From: Sphaerisporangium sp. TRM90804
Lineage (GTDB): Bacteria; Actinomycetota; Actinomycetes; Streptosporangiales; Streptosporangiaceae
Length of the DNA stretch: 64,000 nucleotides
Direction: 5' to 3'
Assembly (NCBI RefSeq): GCF_029846175.1
Contig: NZ_JARWAC010000008.1
Location: forward strand, 1-64,000
Shown: positions 22,298-30,679 of the stretch, in pieces
How positions within the stretch are numbered: position 1 is the stretch's first letter
Layout: each line of letters begins with the position of its first letter
Notes under the pieces: model-generated
Database searches by the model: none
What the model saw: the letters and a program-made list of their open reading frames with translations, nothing else
What the model was told of the DNA's origin: nothing
Made by a program: the position numbers and the translations under genes

Positions 22298-22980
22298 GGG
22301 ATCACCTTTCTCCACACATCATTCCGGTGGAGTCGCGGGGCAGAATCATGCCGTGAATCATCACGAGAAGGAGATGCGGGTCGTACTGCGACCCGGGCTC
22401 ATATATCGTCGCCAAACGCGATCGGATCTGATGGCGAACGTCGTGCCGGCCGGTTGGGCAAGCTCCTCTCGAATCATCGCGAGGGGCTTTCGCCGATGTT
22501 CTCCGGCGTCGTGCGGCGCACCCGTTCGCCGAGGATCGTCGCTGTTCAGCGGCGTCACGGGTGCCTGTGCGAGCGCGCCGGCCACGCGCCGCGGAAATGC
22601 CGGGAGTTTGTCGGATAGAGGTGGTCGACCGTGATGAACCACAGGGTGGTATCCGTACGGCCGGGTGTCAATCACGCCACCTGGAAAAGCGCCCCTGAAC
22701 GGCGGCGTCGGCGGGTTGACCTGGAAACACGCATGCGTGTCAGCATGAAACGACCCAAGATGTTTTTCATATCCGGCGTGTATGAGAACAATGCTCTGTC
22801 GGAGGCCTTTGGGTCCGGGGTGGCGCGCCTGACGCGACGGTCACTCTCGGTGACCTTCAGCTAACCCGACAAAGGGGTCTAAATCGTCACCTTGGGTGTA
22901 GAGCTTCTTGATCTACTTCGTGAGACCATCTCTCTCCGTGACATCCAGGCCGCCTCATCCTGGAGAGCAGGCAAGAGCTC
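22298..22980. other. non-coding region, 680 bp
   Basis: I see no supportable gene. Several frames are open on both strands, but none combines a ribosome site, a recognisable family and normal codon use. Stretches near 22340-22440 and 22730-22800 have clearly lower GC than the flanks, as in decayed DNA or a large promoter region upstream of doxX. Confidence 0.4.
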
Positions 22981-23127
22981 ATGGACCCATCGCCGCCGCC
23001 CGAACCCGCCCCGCTTCCCCGCCGGGACGAGAACCCTCGCTGCGGAGCCGCCGAAGCCGGACGCCGCTGCGTGCTGCCGTCGGGCCATCCCGGCGAGCAC
23101 GTCTATCCGCGACAGCGCGACGTCTGA
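22981..23127 (+). CDS. 48-residue protein with Cys/His pattern
   Basis: A short frame from ATG 22981. It begins MDPSPPPEPAPLPRRDEN and then NPRCGAAEAGRRCVLPSGHP, followed by GEHVY. The C-x7-C...H...H arrangement resembles small zinc-binding proteins in actinomycetes, in which a Cys pair is followed by a GHPGxH motif. Third codon positions are strongly G/C. AGAG-type purines precede the ATG, but the ribosome site is weak. It lies 58 bp before the F420-enzyme gene on the same strand. Function unknown. Confidence 0.4.
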   Translation: MDPSPPPEPAPLPRRDENPRCGAAEAGRRCVLPSGHPGEHVYPRQRDV

Positions 23128-23184
23128 CGCGGCGTCGCGGCCCGCGTCCCCGCGTCCCCGCGGTTTCTGTGCTTGTGTAACGCT

Positions 23185-23646
23185 GTGGCGGACGGCGGCG
23201 GAACCTCCGGTCGAACCGGTGAGGACATCGCGCGCGTCAGGGTCGCGCAGGCGCGGGTGGCCCGGCTGGCCACGGTCGGCGCGGACGGCGCGCCGCACCT
23301 CGTCCCGGTGACGTTCGCGCTGTGCGGCTCCCCGGACGGCGACCGCATCGTGACGGCCGTCGACCACAAGCCGAAGACCACCGCCGACCTGCGGCGCCTG
23401 CGGAACATCCGGGCGCAGCCCAAGGTGTCGATCCTGGTAGACCACTACGACGAGGACTGGTCCGCGCTGTGGTGGGTGCGGGTGGACGGGCTCGCGACCG
23501 TCGTGGAGCGCGAGGAGGAACGGGCTCCGGCGCTGGCCCCGCTGGTGGCGAAGTACCGGCAGTACGCGGAGCGCGTCCCCGCGGGGCCGGTGATCCTCGT
23601 CTACGTCACGCGGTACACGAGCTGGTCGTCGGCGGGCTCTTCATAG
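23185..23646 (+). CDS. PPOX-class F420-dependent oxidoreductase
   Basis: A 153-residue split-barrel flavin/deazaflavin protein. It runs RVRVAQARVARLATVGADG, then HLVPVTFAL, TAVDHKPKTTADLRRLRNI and VSILVDHYDEDWSALWWVRV. This is the pattern of the actinobacterial PPOX family (TIGR03668 type) that binds F420 rather than FMN. GTG 23185 is preferred because the upstream TTG at 23173 adds nothing conserved. Such enzymes reduce small organic substrates with F420H2. No partner gene is adjacent; the MaoC gene follows 46 bp later and may be cotranscribed. Confidence 0.85.
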   Translation: MADGGGTSGRTGEDIARVRVAQARVARLATVGADGAPHLVPVTFALCGSPDGDRIVTAVDHKPKTTADLRRLRNIRAQPKVSILVDHYDEDWSALWWVRVDGLATVVEREEERAPALAPLVAKYRQYAERVPAGPVILVYVTRYTSWSSAGSS

Positions 23647-23692
23647 CGGGGACGCCTGGTAGTGCCGCCGCTCGCAGAATAAGATTCCGCCC

Positions 23693-24148
23693 ATGCGGAT
23701 CTTCGAGAACCTCGACGAGCTGAAGGCGGCAACCGGCGAGCACCTCGGGTACACCGAGTGGCGTCCCGTAACCCAGGAGCAGGTCAATCTGTTCGCCGAC
23801 GCCACCGACGACCACCAGTGGATCCACATCGACGTCGAGCGCGCCAAGCAGGGCCCTTTCGGCGGCCCGATCGCGCACGGGTACCTCAGCCTCTCGCTGC
23901 TGCCGTCCTTCATGACCGAGATGTTCCGCGTCGACGGGCTGAAGATGGGCATCAACTACGGGCTCAACAAGGTCCGCTTCCCCGCGCCCGTGCCCGTCGG
24001 GGCGCGCATCCGCGCGGGCGCGGAGGTCATGGACGTCAAGAACACCCCCTCGGGCACGCTGTCGAGCCTGAAGATCACCGTCGAGGTGGAAGGCCAGTCG
24101 CGGCCCGCGTGCGTCGCCGAGTCGCTCTCCCTGTACATCGCGGACTGA
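23693..24148 (+). CDS. MaoC-like (R)-specific enoyl-CoA hydratase
   Basis: A 151-residue hotdog-fold protein. The hydratase motif is FADATDDHQWIHID (about 35-48), with the catalytic Asp/His pair, followed by GPFGGPIAHGYLSLSLL (about 54-70), the MaoC signature. It should add water across trans-2-enoyl-CoA. Length matches the single-domain MaoC/NodN-like group, often linked to fatty-acid or polyketide metabolism. It is on the same strand as the preceding oxidoreductase and converges on the response-regulator gene. Confidence 0.9.
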   Translation: MRIFENLDELKAATGEHLGYTEWRPVTQEQVNLFADATDDHQWIHIDVERAKQGPFGGPIAHGYLSLSLLPSFMTEMFRVDGLKMGINYGLNKVRFPAPVPVGARIRAGAEVMDVKNTPSGTLSSLKITVEVEGQSRPACVAESLSLYIAD

Positions 24149-24172
24149 GGCCGGGCGGTACGGTCGCGGCCG

Positions 24173-24790
24173 TTACGACCCCGAGTACAGGATCGCCGCC
24201 TGCACCCGGCTGCGCAGGCCGAGCTTGCCCAGCATGCGGCTCACGTGGGTCTTGGCCGTGGCCTCGGTCATGTCGAGCTCGCGGGCGATCTCCGCGTTCG
24301 ACAGACCCCGGGCCACGCACCCGAGCACCTCGCGTTCGCGCGGCGTGAGAACGCTCACGTCGGACGGCGCGCGCCGTGGGGTCTCGGCGAACGCGCTGAT
24401 CAGCCGGCGGGTCACCGCGGGGGAGATCATGCCGTCGCCGCGCGCCACCAGGCGCACGGCGTCGATGAGCGCGTCAGCGTCGGTGTTCTTGAGCAGGAAG
24501 CCGGCGGCGCCGGCCCGCAGGGCGCCGAAGACGTAGTCGTCCAGGTCGAACGTGGTCAGCACCAGGACGTCGGCGATCCCGGCCAGCTCCCTCGTGGCCG
24601 AGATGCCGTCCAGGCGCGGCATGCGGATGTCCATCAGCACGACGTCCGGCCGCAGCTCACGCGCTCTGCGGACGGCCTCCTCGCCGTCGGAGGCCTCGCC
24701 GACGACCTCGATGTCGCCCTGTCCCTCCAGGATCAGGACGACGCCCGCGCGCACCGCCGCGTGGTCGTCCGCCACCAGAACCCTGATCAC
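24173..24790 (-). CDS. NarL/LuxR-type response regulator
   Basis: A 205-residue two-domain protein. The receiver is residues 1-120 (VLVADDH, phosphorylated Asp in VLMDIRMP near 53, LTTFDLDDYV, Lys in FLLKNT near 103). The LuxR-type helix-turn-helix is at about 140-205 (LTPREREVLGCVARGLSNAE, then TEATAKTHVSRML). GTG 24790 overlaps the stop of the histidine kinase gene, so kinase and regulator are coupled. No output gene is evident; the adjacent genes are on other operons. Confidence 0.95.
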   Translation of the reverse strand: MIRVLVADDHAAVRAGVVLILEGQGDIEVVGEASDGEEAVRRARELRPDVVLMDIRMPRLDGISATRELAGIADVLVLTTFDLDDYVFGALRAGAAGFLLKNTDADALIDAVRLVARGDGMISPAVTRRLISAFAETPRRAPSDVSVLTPREREVLGCVARGLSNAEIARELDMTEATAKTHVSRMLGKLGLRSRVQAAILYSGS

Positions 24791-26028
24791 TCGCGGCCCC
24801 TCGTGCCGACGAGGGACGGCTCCTCCGTCGCGATCGACCACCAGGGCCGGTCCGGCACGGCGGACGGCCCGGTGCGAAGCTCTTCCGGCGGGGTCTGGAA
24901 GGGCAGCGTCGCGACCACGCGCCAGCCGCCGTCCGCCGCCCCGGCCGTGAACGACCCGCCGACCAGCCCGGCACGCTCGGCCATGCCGACCAGCCCGGTG
25001 CCGGAGCCGGGCAGGGCGGCCGGCTCGCCGTCCGTGTCGTTCTCCACGGTCAGCGTCACGGCGTCGGCGTCGTAGCGGATCACCACGCGGGCCGGGCCGG
25101 CGCCGTGCCGCATCACGTTCGTCAGGGACTCCTGCAGGATGCGGTACCCCGCGGACTCGACCGGTCGCGGCAGGCCGGGGGGTGTGCCGCGGACCCGCAG
25201 CTCGACCGGCAGGCCGGCGCGGCGGCAGCGCTCGACGAGGTCGGCGGCGTCGGTGAGGCGGTGGCCGGTCGGATCGCCCTCATCGTCCTCGGCCCGCAGC
25301 AGCCCGATCATCGTCCGCATCTCGGCCATGCCGCGCACGCTGTTCTCGCGGATCGACTCCAGCACCTTGCGTACGGCCCGCGGGTCCAGGTCCTGCCGGG
25401 CGATGACCGCCGCGGACTGGATGGCGACGGCGCTGAAGTGGTTGGCGATCATGTCGTGCAGCTCGCGGGCCATGCGGGTGCGCTCACCGGTCACCGCCGC
25501 CTGGCGGTCGAGCTCGGCCAGCCGCGCCACCTGGTCGGCGCGTGCGCGCTCGGCGAGCGCCTGGTCGCGGTGGTTGCGGATCATCAGGGCCGTGATCGTC
25601 GGCGTCGTCAGCACCACGCCGCTCTGGACCAGCCCGATCGCCAGCACCGACCAGTCACGGGCGAGGAACCCCGCGACCACCCCGGCCACGACGGTCAGCA
25701 CGGAGGTCACGTACAGCAGCGCCGTGGCCAGCCGCCGCGGGCCGTACAGCGTCGCGGAGTAGATGTTGTCGGTGAACACCAGAATGGTGGGGAAGGACGG
25801 CCCGAGGCACAGGTCACCCATGACCGCGACCACCCCCAGCACCAGCGCCGCCACCGGGGCACGCCGCCGAAGCGCCACGCCGAGGCACGTGACGGCGAGC
25901 GGGACGGCCAGGACCTGCACGGGAACCCCGCGGTTCACGTACGCCCCGCAGAGCAGGAGGACCAGCCCGCCGGCGAACAGCACGACCGCCATCAGGGCGT
26001 CTTGCCGTCGTGGATGCATGCCCTTCAT
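24787..26028 (-). CDS. sensor histidine kinase (HisKA_3 type)
   Basis: A 413-residue protein from ATG 26028. The N-terminal half has five or six membrane helices (LMAVVLFAGGLVLLLCGAYV, VLAVPLAVTCLGVAL, AALVLGVVAVMGDL, LLYVTSVLTVVAGVVAGF, LAIGLVQSGVVL). The DHp region has the phosphoacceptor His in ERTRMARELHDMIANHFSA. The ATPase part shows ILQESLTNVMRHG (N box) and GTGLVGMAERA (G box). It is the typical kinase partner of a NarL-type regulator. The signal is unknown; there is almost no extracellular domain, so membrane state or intramembrane ligands are likely. Confidence 0.95.
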   Translation of the reverse strand: MKGMHPRRQDALMAVVLFAGGLVLLLCGAYVNRGVPVQVLAVPLAVTCLGVALRRRAPVAALVLGVVAVMGDLCLGPSFPTILVFTDNIYSATLYGPRRLATALLYVTSVLTVVAGVVAGFLARDWSVLAIGLVQSGVVLTTPTITALMIRNHRDQALAERARADQVARLAELDRQAAVTGERTRMARELHDMIANHFSAVAIQSAAVIARQDLDPRAVRKVLESIRENSVRGMAEMRTMIGLLRAEDDEGDPTGHRLTDAADLVERCRRAGLPVELRVRGTPPGLPRPVESAGYRILQESLTNVMRHGAGPARVVIRYDADAVTLTVENDTDGEPAALPGSGTGLVGMAERAGLVGGSFTAGAADGGWRVVATLPFQTPPEELRTGPSAVPDRPWWSIATEEPSLVGTRGRE

Positions 26029-26131
26029 CCCACCATGTCCGAATGCCCCCCGGCACCAACCTCGGGAGGGGACATGTATACACACAAGGGTGTAGTCGGA
26101 GGAGCCCCGGATCCGTTGAAGTCATGGCTCA

Positions 26132-26165
26132 GGGCCGCCTCCGATCATCGGAGGCGGCCCTTTTT
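26132..26165. terminator. strong hairpin upstream of the two-component operon
   Basis: GGGCCGCCTCCGAT and its complement are adjacent, with TTTTT following at 26161 on the + strand. There is no clear + strand gene just before it, so it may end readthrough from the + side or insulate the kinase promoter. Confidence 0.8.
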
Positions 26166-26431
26166 GTGTTTCTTGGAAGCGCGGTAAGGCGACGCCGTAC
26201 CGGCTCACGGGGGTCAGGCGGTGAAATAGACGGGCTGGACGGTGCGAAATGTCAGCCTGACTGTGAGCGAACACTCTCGCGCGTCGACAAGGACTTTTGT
26301 ATTATCCCAGAGTCATTTTCCAGCGCTTCCGCCAAGGCGAGATCGGGACTGTCGCACCCGTTCTCTTCCGACTTCCCGCTTCGGCGCCTGGTCGGTTGTC
26401 TCGCGGTGTTACCGGCCCCGCTCGCCCCGGG

Positions 26432-27268
26432 TCATCCGGTGCAGTTCGGGACCGCCGGCGCGCTGCCGACGCAGTTATTCACGAGGTTGGCGCTGATAGG
26501 TGAGTTGGTGGTGGTCATGGTGCCGTTCAGGCGGTAGACGCCTCCGCCGAGGACCGCGGTGTTGTTGGTCACGGTGCTGCCGGTGAGGGTGGTCGCGGTG
26601 GAATTGACCGCGGCGATTCCGCCGCCGTTGACCACCGCGGTGTTGCCGATGATGAACATCGGCAGGCCGGTGGTCGTCAGCGTGCCGTTCTGGCCGTTGT
26701 AGATGCCGCCGCCGCTGAGCGTCGCGGCGTTGCCCGTCACCGTGCTTCCGGTGAAGGTCGCCGCGGGCGCGGTGCCGGAGGGGGTGTCGGCGTTGGCCAG
26801 GCCGCCGCCGTTGCCCGTCGCGGTGTTGCCGGTGAGGCTGCTGACGGTGAGGGTGACCGCGCCGCGGTTCAGGATGGCGCCACCGTTGCCGACGGCGCTG
26901 CCGTTGGTGAACTTGACCGACGTCGTGAGGGTGAGCTTGCCGGTGCGGCTCACCTCGGCGATCCGGAAGAGCAGCAGCGAGGAACGGGTGACGGTGGCGG
27001 GGCCGATCATCTCGATCGGGGTGGTGATCACGGGCAGCGCGTTGGCGAGGCCGCCGTGCGGCACGGTCATGCGGTAGGTGCAGCCCGACGCCAGCCTGAG
27101 CGTGTCGGCGGCCGAGGTGGAGTTGGCCAGGTTGACGGCTGCGACCAGGGCGTTCTGACCGCAGGCCACGGGGATGGTGGCGGCCTGCGCCGCAGGGGTG
27201 AACATGACCACGCCGCCGGCCGCGACGGTGATGCCGGTCAGGGCCTGGATGATACGGGTGTGTCGCAT
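26432..27268 (-). CDS. secreted right-handed beta-helix (Pmp-like) protein
   Basis: A 278-residue protein from ATG 27268, with the signal peptide MRHTRIIQALTGITVAAGG up to AAQA (about 30). The mature chain begins with an N-terminal cap (VACGQNALVAAVNLAN) and then consists of short repeats of the type GNGGAILN, GNGGGLAN, SGGGIYN, NGGGIAAVN and GGGVYR, each followed by a Thr/Ser strand and TVTGNxA. This is the solenoid repeat of polymorphic-membrane-protein-like and parallel beta-helix proteins. Two C-terminal cysteines (NNCVG, PNCTG) may close the fold. Cell-surface or extracellular adhesion is the likely role. The gene is monocistronic. Confidence 0.8.
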   Translation of the reverse strand: MRHTRIIQALTGITVAAGGVVMFTPAAQAATIPVACGQNALVAAVNLANSTSAADTLRLASGCTYRMTVPHGGLANALPVITTPIEMIGPATVTRSSLLLFRIAEVSRTGKLTLTTSVKFTNGSAVGNGGAILNRGAVTLTVSSLTGNTATGNGGGLANADTPSGTAPAATFTGSTVTGNAATLSGGGIYNGQNGTLTTTGLPMFIIGNTAVVNGGGIAAVNSTATTLTGSTVTNNTAVLGGGVYRLNGTMTTTNSPISANLVNNCVGSAPAVPNCTG

Positions 27269-27861
27269 GACGACTTCTTCCCAAATCAAAATACAGGGCC
27301 CCGCGAGACGCGACGCGCCGAGCGGGGAGAAGTGTGCCGTAGACGCGACGATTTTGCGATGGAGTCTGCGTCTGGATTCGCCCGGGCGAGAGACCTCGAC
27401 TCATATTTCGGGCGAATCACGTCACCAAGGTAAGTTCCGCGGTGACAAGCTCGAAACTATAACGTGACCGGGAAAAGGTCAAATAATTCTTTTTCATTAT
27501 GAAATCTCGGCCAATCGGTGGAGTAGAAATTCTCTCCATCATGATCGTGCTCGTTACGATTGGTGTGAGAAACCGCAGTACAGCCCCGCATCGTCTTCGC
27601 GGGCAACCGTCTCGGAGCCGACGACGCCGGGGTGTCTTCCCCATGAATTCAGAGAGGTTGCGGCGATGTCGGGCGTTATGGCGGAAAGCCGTTCCCTGAA
27701 AGGCGGATCGCGGCGGGTTCCACCTCCTGGCTGGCGGATCACGTTTCATTTCGAGGTGGTGATGGCGGAACACGTGAGGATAGGGGGGCCGTTGACCGCG
27801 ATGACGCCGCTTTCGGGAAGTCCCATGCTTGAGACCGCCACGGCGTGGGCCCGTCGCGCGG
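27269..27861. other. non-coding region between the beta-helix gene and the Lrp gene
   Basis: About 590 bp with no supportable gene. The part 27420-27560 is markedly AT-rich for this genome (runs such as AATAATTCTTTTTCATTATG). It probably contains the promoter of the leftward beta-helix gene. The short open frames here lack family features. Confidence 0.45.
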
Positions 27862-28851
27862 TCATGCCGGGCGGGGTGGCTCGCGCACCTGGCCGTTCTC
27901 GATCAGGAAGTGGGACTGCTTGAGCCGGGTGAGCAGCGGCACCGTCTCCACCGTGCGGACCCCGTTCACGGCCGCGACCTTGGTGGTCAGATACCGGTAG
28001 AGCGCCGTCGCGTCCCGGCAGCGCACCGAGGCCATCAGGTTCGTGGGGCCCGTGACCGCCGCGGCGAACGCCACCTCCGCATGGTCGGCCACCTGGGCGC
28101 CGACCACGGCCAGATCGGCCGGCGCGACCGTGAACCAGAGGTTGGCCACCGAATGGATGCCCACGGCCGCGTCCGCGATGTCCAGATAGAAGGAGATCGC
28201 GGCGGCGGACAACAGCGCCGCCACCCGTTGCGCCACCTGTCGCTCGCTCCAGCCCGTCGCCTCGGCCAGCGCGGACCAGCTCGCCCGGCCGTCCCGGGCC
28301 AGCGCTTCCAGCAGCGGGCCGTCGGACGGCTCCAGACGAGCGGAGCGACCGGCGTCGACCGTGGTGATCCCCGGGTTCTCTTCGATCGCCGCCCGCTGAT
28401 CGTCGTCCAGCGGGTCGTCCGCGGCGATCCAGTCCTTCTCCCCACGGCCGGGGAAGCGGTGCAACATCTGGTGCGCGCTGAACGTGAGCACGTTGGACGC
28501 GCGCGGCAGGCGGTCCAGCAGACCGGCCCGGTCGTCCTCGGCCACCGTGGTCAGGCAGGTGATCTCGGCGCCGCCGGCCCCGATGCTGATCCAGGAGGTG
28601 TCGTCGCGACCGGCCAGAGCGTCGGCCAGCGCCCCGGCGGTGCCCGGGCGGCAACCGATCCGCAGCGTCCAGTACTTCGACCCCGGCTGCCGGATCGGCT
28701 CAGGACGGGCCAGCACCCGGATCACTCCGGAGGAACGCAGCCGCTGATAGCGGCGGGCGACGGTCTGCTCAGACACACCGAGCACCGGGGCTATCCGGGC
28801 GAACGGAGCACGCGGCGCGATCTGCAGCGCGTTGATGATCCGCCGGTCCAC
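27862..28851 (-). CDS. tandem Lrp/AsnC-family regulator
   Basis: A 329-residue protein made of two Lrp units. Unit 1: HTH at about 1-45 (DRRIINALQIAPRAPFARIA, SEQTVARRYQRLRSSGVIR) plus a RAM-like domain to about 130. Unit 2: HTH at about 175-225 (LLEALARDGRASWSALAEAT, SERQVAQRVAALL) plus a RAM domain to about 310. Two-unit Lrp proteins are known in actinomycetes and bind amino acids or related effectors. GTG 28851 is the only start before an upstream in-frame stop. The gene is alone on its strand, so its target may be elsewhere. Confidence 0.85.
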   Translation of the reverse strand: MDRRIINALQIAPRAPFARIAPVLGVSEQTVARRYQRLRSSGVIRVLARPEPIRQPGSKYWTLRIGCRPGTAGALADALAGRDDTSWISIGAGGAEITCLTTVAEDDRAGLLDRLPRASNVLTFSAHQMLHRFPGRGEKDWIAADDPLDDDQRAAIEENPGITTVDAGRSARLEPSDGPLLEALARDGRASWSALAEATGWSERQVAQRVAALLSAAAISFYLDIADAAVGIHSVANLWFTVAPADLAVVGAQVADHAEVAFAAAVTGPTNLMASVRCRDATALYRYLTTKVAAVNGVRTVETVPLLTRLKQSHFLIENGQVREPPRPA

Positions 28852-28971
28852 CTGGTCAGCCTGCGGAATTCGGGCGTCATCAGATCAATCTTACGACGCT
28901 GGTCCGGCCCGAGATCTCCACAGAAAACCAAATAACGGGCTACTCAGCCGGTAACGGGGTCACATGGTCAT

Positions 28972-29589
28972 TCAGAAGTCGGATGCCCGCATGGGGCGAG
29001 GCGAGTCGGCGAAACGCGCGCTCCGGTACGGCAGTTCGGCGTACACCCGCCAGCCGCCGGGGAAGGACCCGGCGCTGACCGAACCGCCGATCCGTCCGGC
29101 GCGCCGCCGCATCATCGCCAGCCCTTCTCGCTCGCCCCGGGACGTCAGGGGCTTGGGCTTCAGCGCGTTCTCCACGGTCACGGTCAGCTGGTCGGGCCGG
29201 TAGGAGAGGACGACCGTGGCGTTGGGCGTCCCGTGCCGGTAGACGTTGGTCAGCGCCTCCTGGACGATGCGCATCCCCGCGAGGTCGACCGGGTCGGGCA
29301 GCTCCCGCGGCGCCCCCGCCACATGCAGCCGGATGTGCAGCCCGCCCTTGCGCGCGGACTGCGCCAGTTCGGCGAGCGACGGCCGCGGGTAGTCGTACTG
29401 GGCCCGGAGCAGCACCCGCTCCAACCGCGAGACCTTCTCCGCGCGCGCACTCGCCGCCACCGCCCCCCGGTGCCGCCGTCTCCGGGCCAGCGCGGCCACG
29501 ATCACCACGACCCCGAGGAAGGCGAGCCCGGCCGCCGCCAGGATCTGCGGCGCCAGACCACCCAAACCGAGCAATGACGGCAGCTCCAT
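28972..29589 (-). CDS. histidine-kinase-like ATPase lacking the phosphoacceptor domain
   Basis: A 205-residue protein from ATG 29589. It has one membrane helix (about 10-34, APQILAAAGLAFLGVVVIV), then a basic, helical stalk (RRRRHRG to about 80), then a GHKL ATPase: N box RIVQEALTNVYRHG, and REGLAMMRRRAGRIGG as G box. The ATPase is the type found in NarL-family kinases, but the HisKA_3 block with its conserved His is absent; the stalk has only LERVLLRAQYDYPRP. No response regulator is next to it. It is either a degraded kinase or a membrane ATPase that modulates another kinase. Confidence 0.75.
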   Translation of the reverse strand: MELPSLLGLGGLAPQILAAAGLAFLGVVVIVAALARRRRHRGAVAASARAEKVSRLERVLLRAQYDYPRPSLAELAQSARKGGLHIRLHVAGAPRELPDPVDLAGMRIVQEALTNVYRHGTPNATVVLSYRPDQLTVTVENALKPKPLTSRGEREGLAMMRRRAGRIGGSVSAGSFPGGWRVYAELPYRSARFADSPRPMRASDF

Positions 29590-29793
29590 ACGCTCACCCA
29601 CAGGCCGCTGGCCGAAGACCCACTTCGCGTGCGTCCGTAACGGTTCATTGCCGTCCCCACCCCGCGCCACGCGCACTGCCGGCAAAGTTTGCAGATGGAT
29701 TGTCCCTATCCAGGAGTTTTGCGCCCTTCGCCCAAGATCGTGCGGAGCGTCGTCGCGGGCCGCGTCATCGGGGTGGATGCCTATGCTTGCTCC

Positions 29794-30027
29794 GTGGACG
29801 AGAACTTCCAGGAAGAGACCTTCCAGCTCCGCGACGAGTACATCCCGTTGTGCGACCTGCTGAAGTACTGCTCCATCACCGAGAGCGGCGGCGAGGCCAA
29901 GCACTTCATCGCCGAGGGCAACGTCATGGTCGACGGCGACGTCGAACTCCGCAAGACCTGCAAGATCAGAGCCGGTCAGGTCGTCACCGGCCTCGACTTC
30001 GAGATCCGCGTGATCGCCGCCTCCTGA
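29794..30027 (+). CDS. S4-domain RNA-binding protein (YaaA/RlbB-like)
   Basis: A 77-residue protein from GTG 29794. The S4 fold is visible in YIPLCDLLKYCSITESGGEA, KHFIAEGNVMVDGDVELRK, and CKIRAGQVV. Stand-alone S4 proteins of this size bind structured RNA, often on the ribosome. A TATGCT hexamer at 29782-29787 ends only 6 bases before the GTG, so the mRNA is probably leaderless, which is common in actinomycetes. It is followed by tRNA-Arg about 130 bp downstream on the same strand. Confidence 0.85.
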   Translation: MDENFQEETFQLRDEYIPLCDLLKYCSITESGGEAKHFIAEGNVMVDGDVELRKTCKIRAGQVVTGLDFEIRVIAAS

Positions 30028-30153
30028 CCACCCCGAACCCCCGGCCCCCACCCGCCTCCGGGCCTCCCGCACCGTCCACACCCCCCGCGAACCGCTTGCC
30101 ATATCCGGTTCGGCACACCCCCGCGGACCCGCTATGCTTGTGCACGCAAGCGA

Positions 30154-30226
30154 GCGGCCGTAGCTCAATGGATAGAGCATCTGACTACGGATCAGAAGGT
30201 TGGGGGTTCGAGTCCTCCCGGCCGCG
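30154..30226 (+). tRNA. tRNA-Arg(ACG)
   Basis: Acceptor GCGGCCG pairs with CGGCCGC; the D arm contains AGCTCAATGGATAGAGCA; the anticodon stem TCTGA/TCAGA encloses loop CTACGGA (anticodon ACG, read as ICG); the T arm has GGTTCGAGTCC. The discriminator is G, and CCA is not encoded (CAG follows). All stems are complete, so the gene is intact. A TATGCT hexamer at 30133 is a likely -10. Confidence 0.95.
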
Positions 30227-30235
30227 CAGCGGGTC

Positions 30236-30268
30236 GAAGGCCCTCCGGGAAGATCCCGGAGGGCCTTC
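30236..30268 (+). terminator. tRNA-Arg terminator
   Basis: GAAGGCCCTCCGGGA pairs perfectly with TCCCGGAGGGCCTTC around an AGA loop, 10 bp past the tRNA. Confidence 0.9.
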
Positions 30269-30679
30269 GTCGTATCTGGACGGCGGTGGCGGGCAGGAGC
30301 ACCGCCGGGGCGGAGGGGCACCGCACCCCTATCGAGCTTGTGCCGGTCGAGCATCCTGTGTGCCTGTCGCTCCTGTGGCGTGTCGGGGCGGTGACGGCTG
30401 GAGGGCGGGCACGTTAATTTCCAGCATGCGGTATCTCACATGGGTGCCTATCTTGGACAAGCTACTTCGTATCACCGCAGGTCATGCGGGTAGTTGGGGG
30501 TATAAAACAGTAGAAAACCGGGTGACATCTCTCATCGGGTGGCGGAATGCTGGGTGGGGTCGACGGGTTTTGTCGGTGGTGCCGGTCAGACTTCGCATGA
30601 CCCACAAGCTTCTCGTGACACCCATGGCTGCCGCGTCAGCCATGAACACGCCAGTTTCGCAACCCCTGATCGAGGTACC
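30269..30679. other. non-coding region upstream of the MFS transporter
   Basis: About 410 bp. The transporter frame is open leftward to 30539 but has no coding features there. A TTGGAC hexamer occurs at about 30452 and an AT-rich stretch (GGGGTATAAAACAG) at 30496-30511, either of which may belong to the transporter promoter. No inverted-repeat operator stands out. Confidence 0.4.

Noticed and set aside
27417-27773. Overlapping short frames in the gap before the Lrp gene
   Set aside because: Low-GC non-coding region; no ribosome site, codon bias or known motif.
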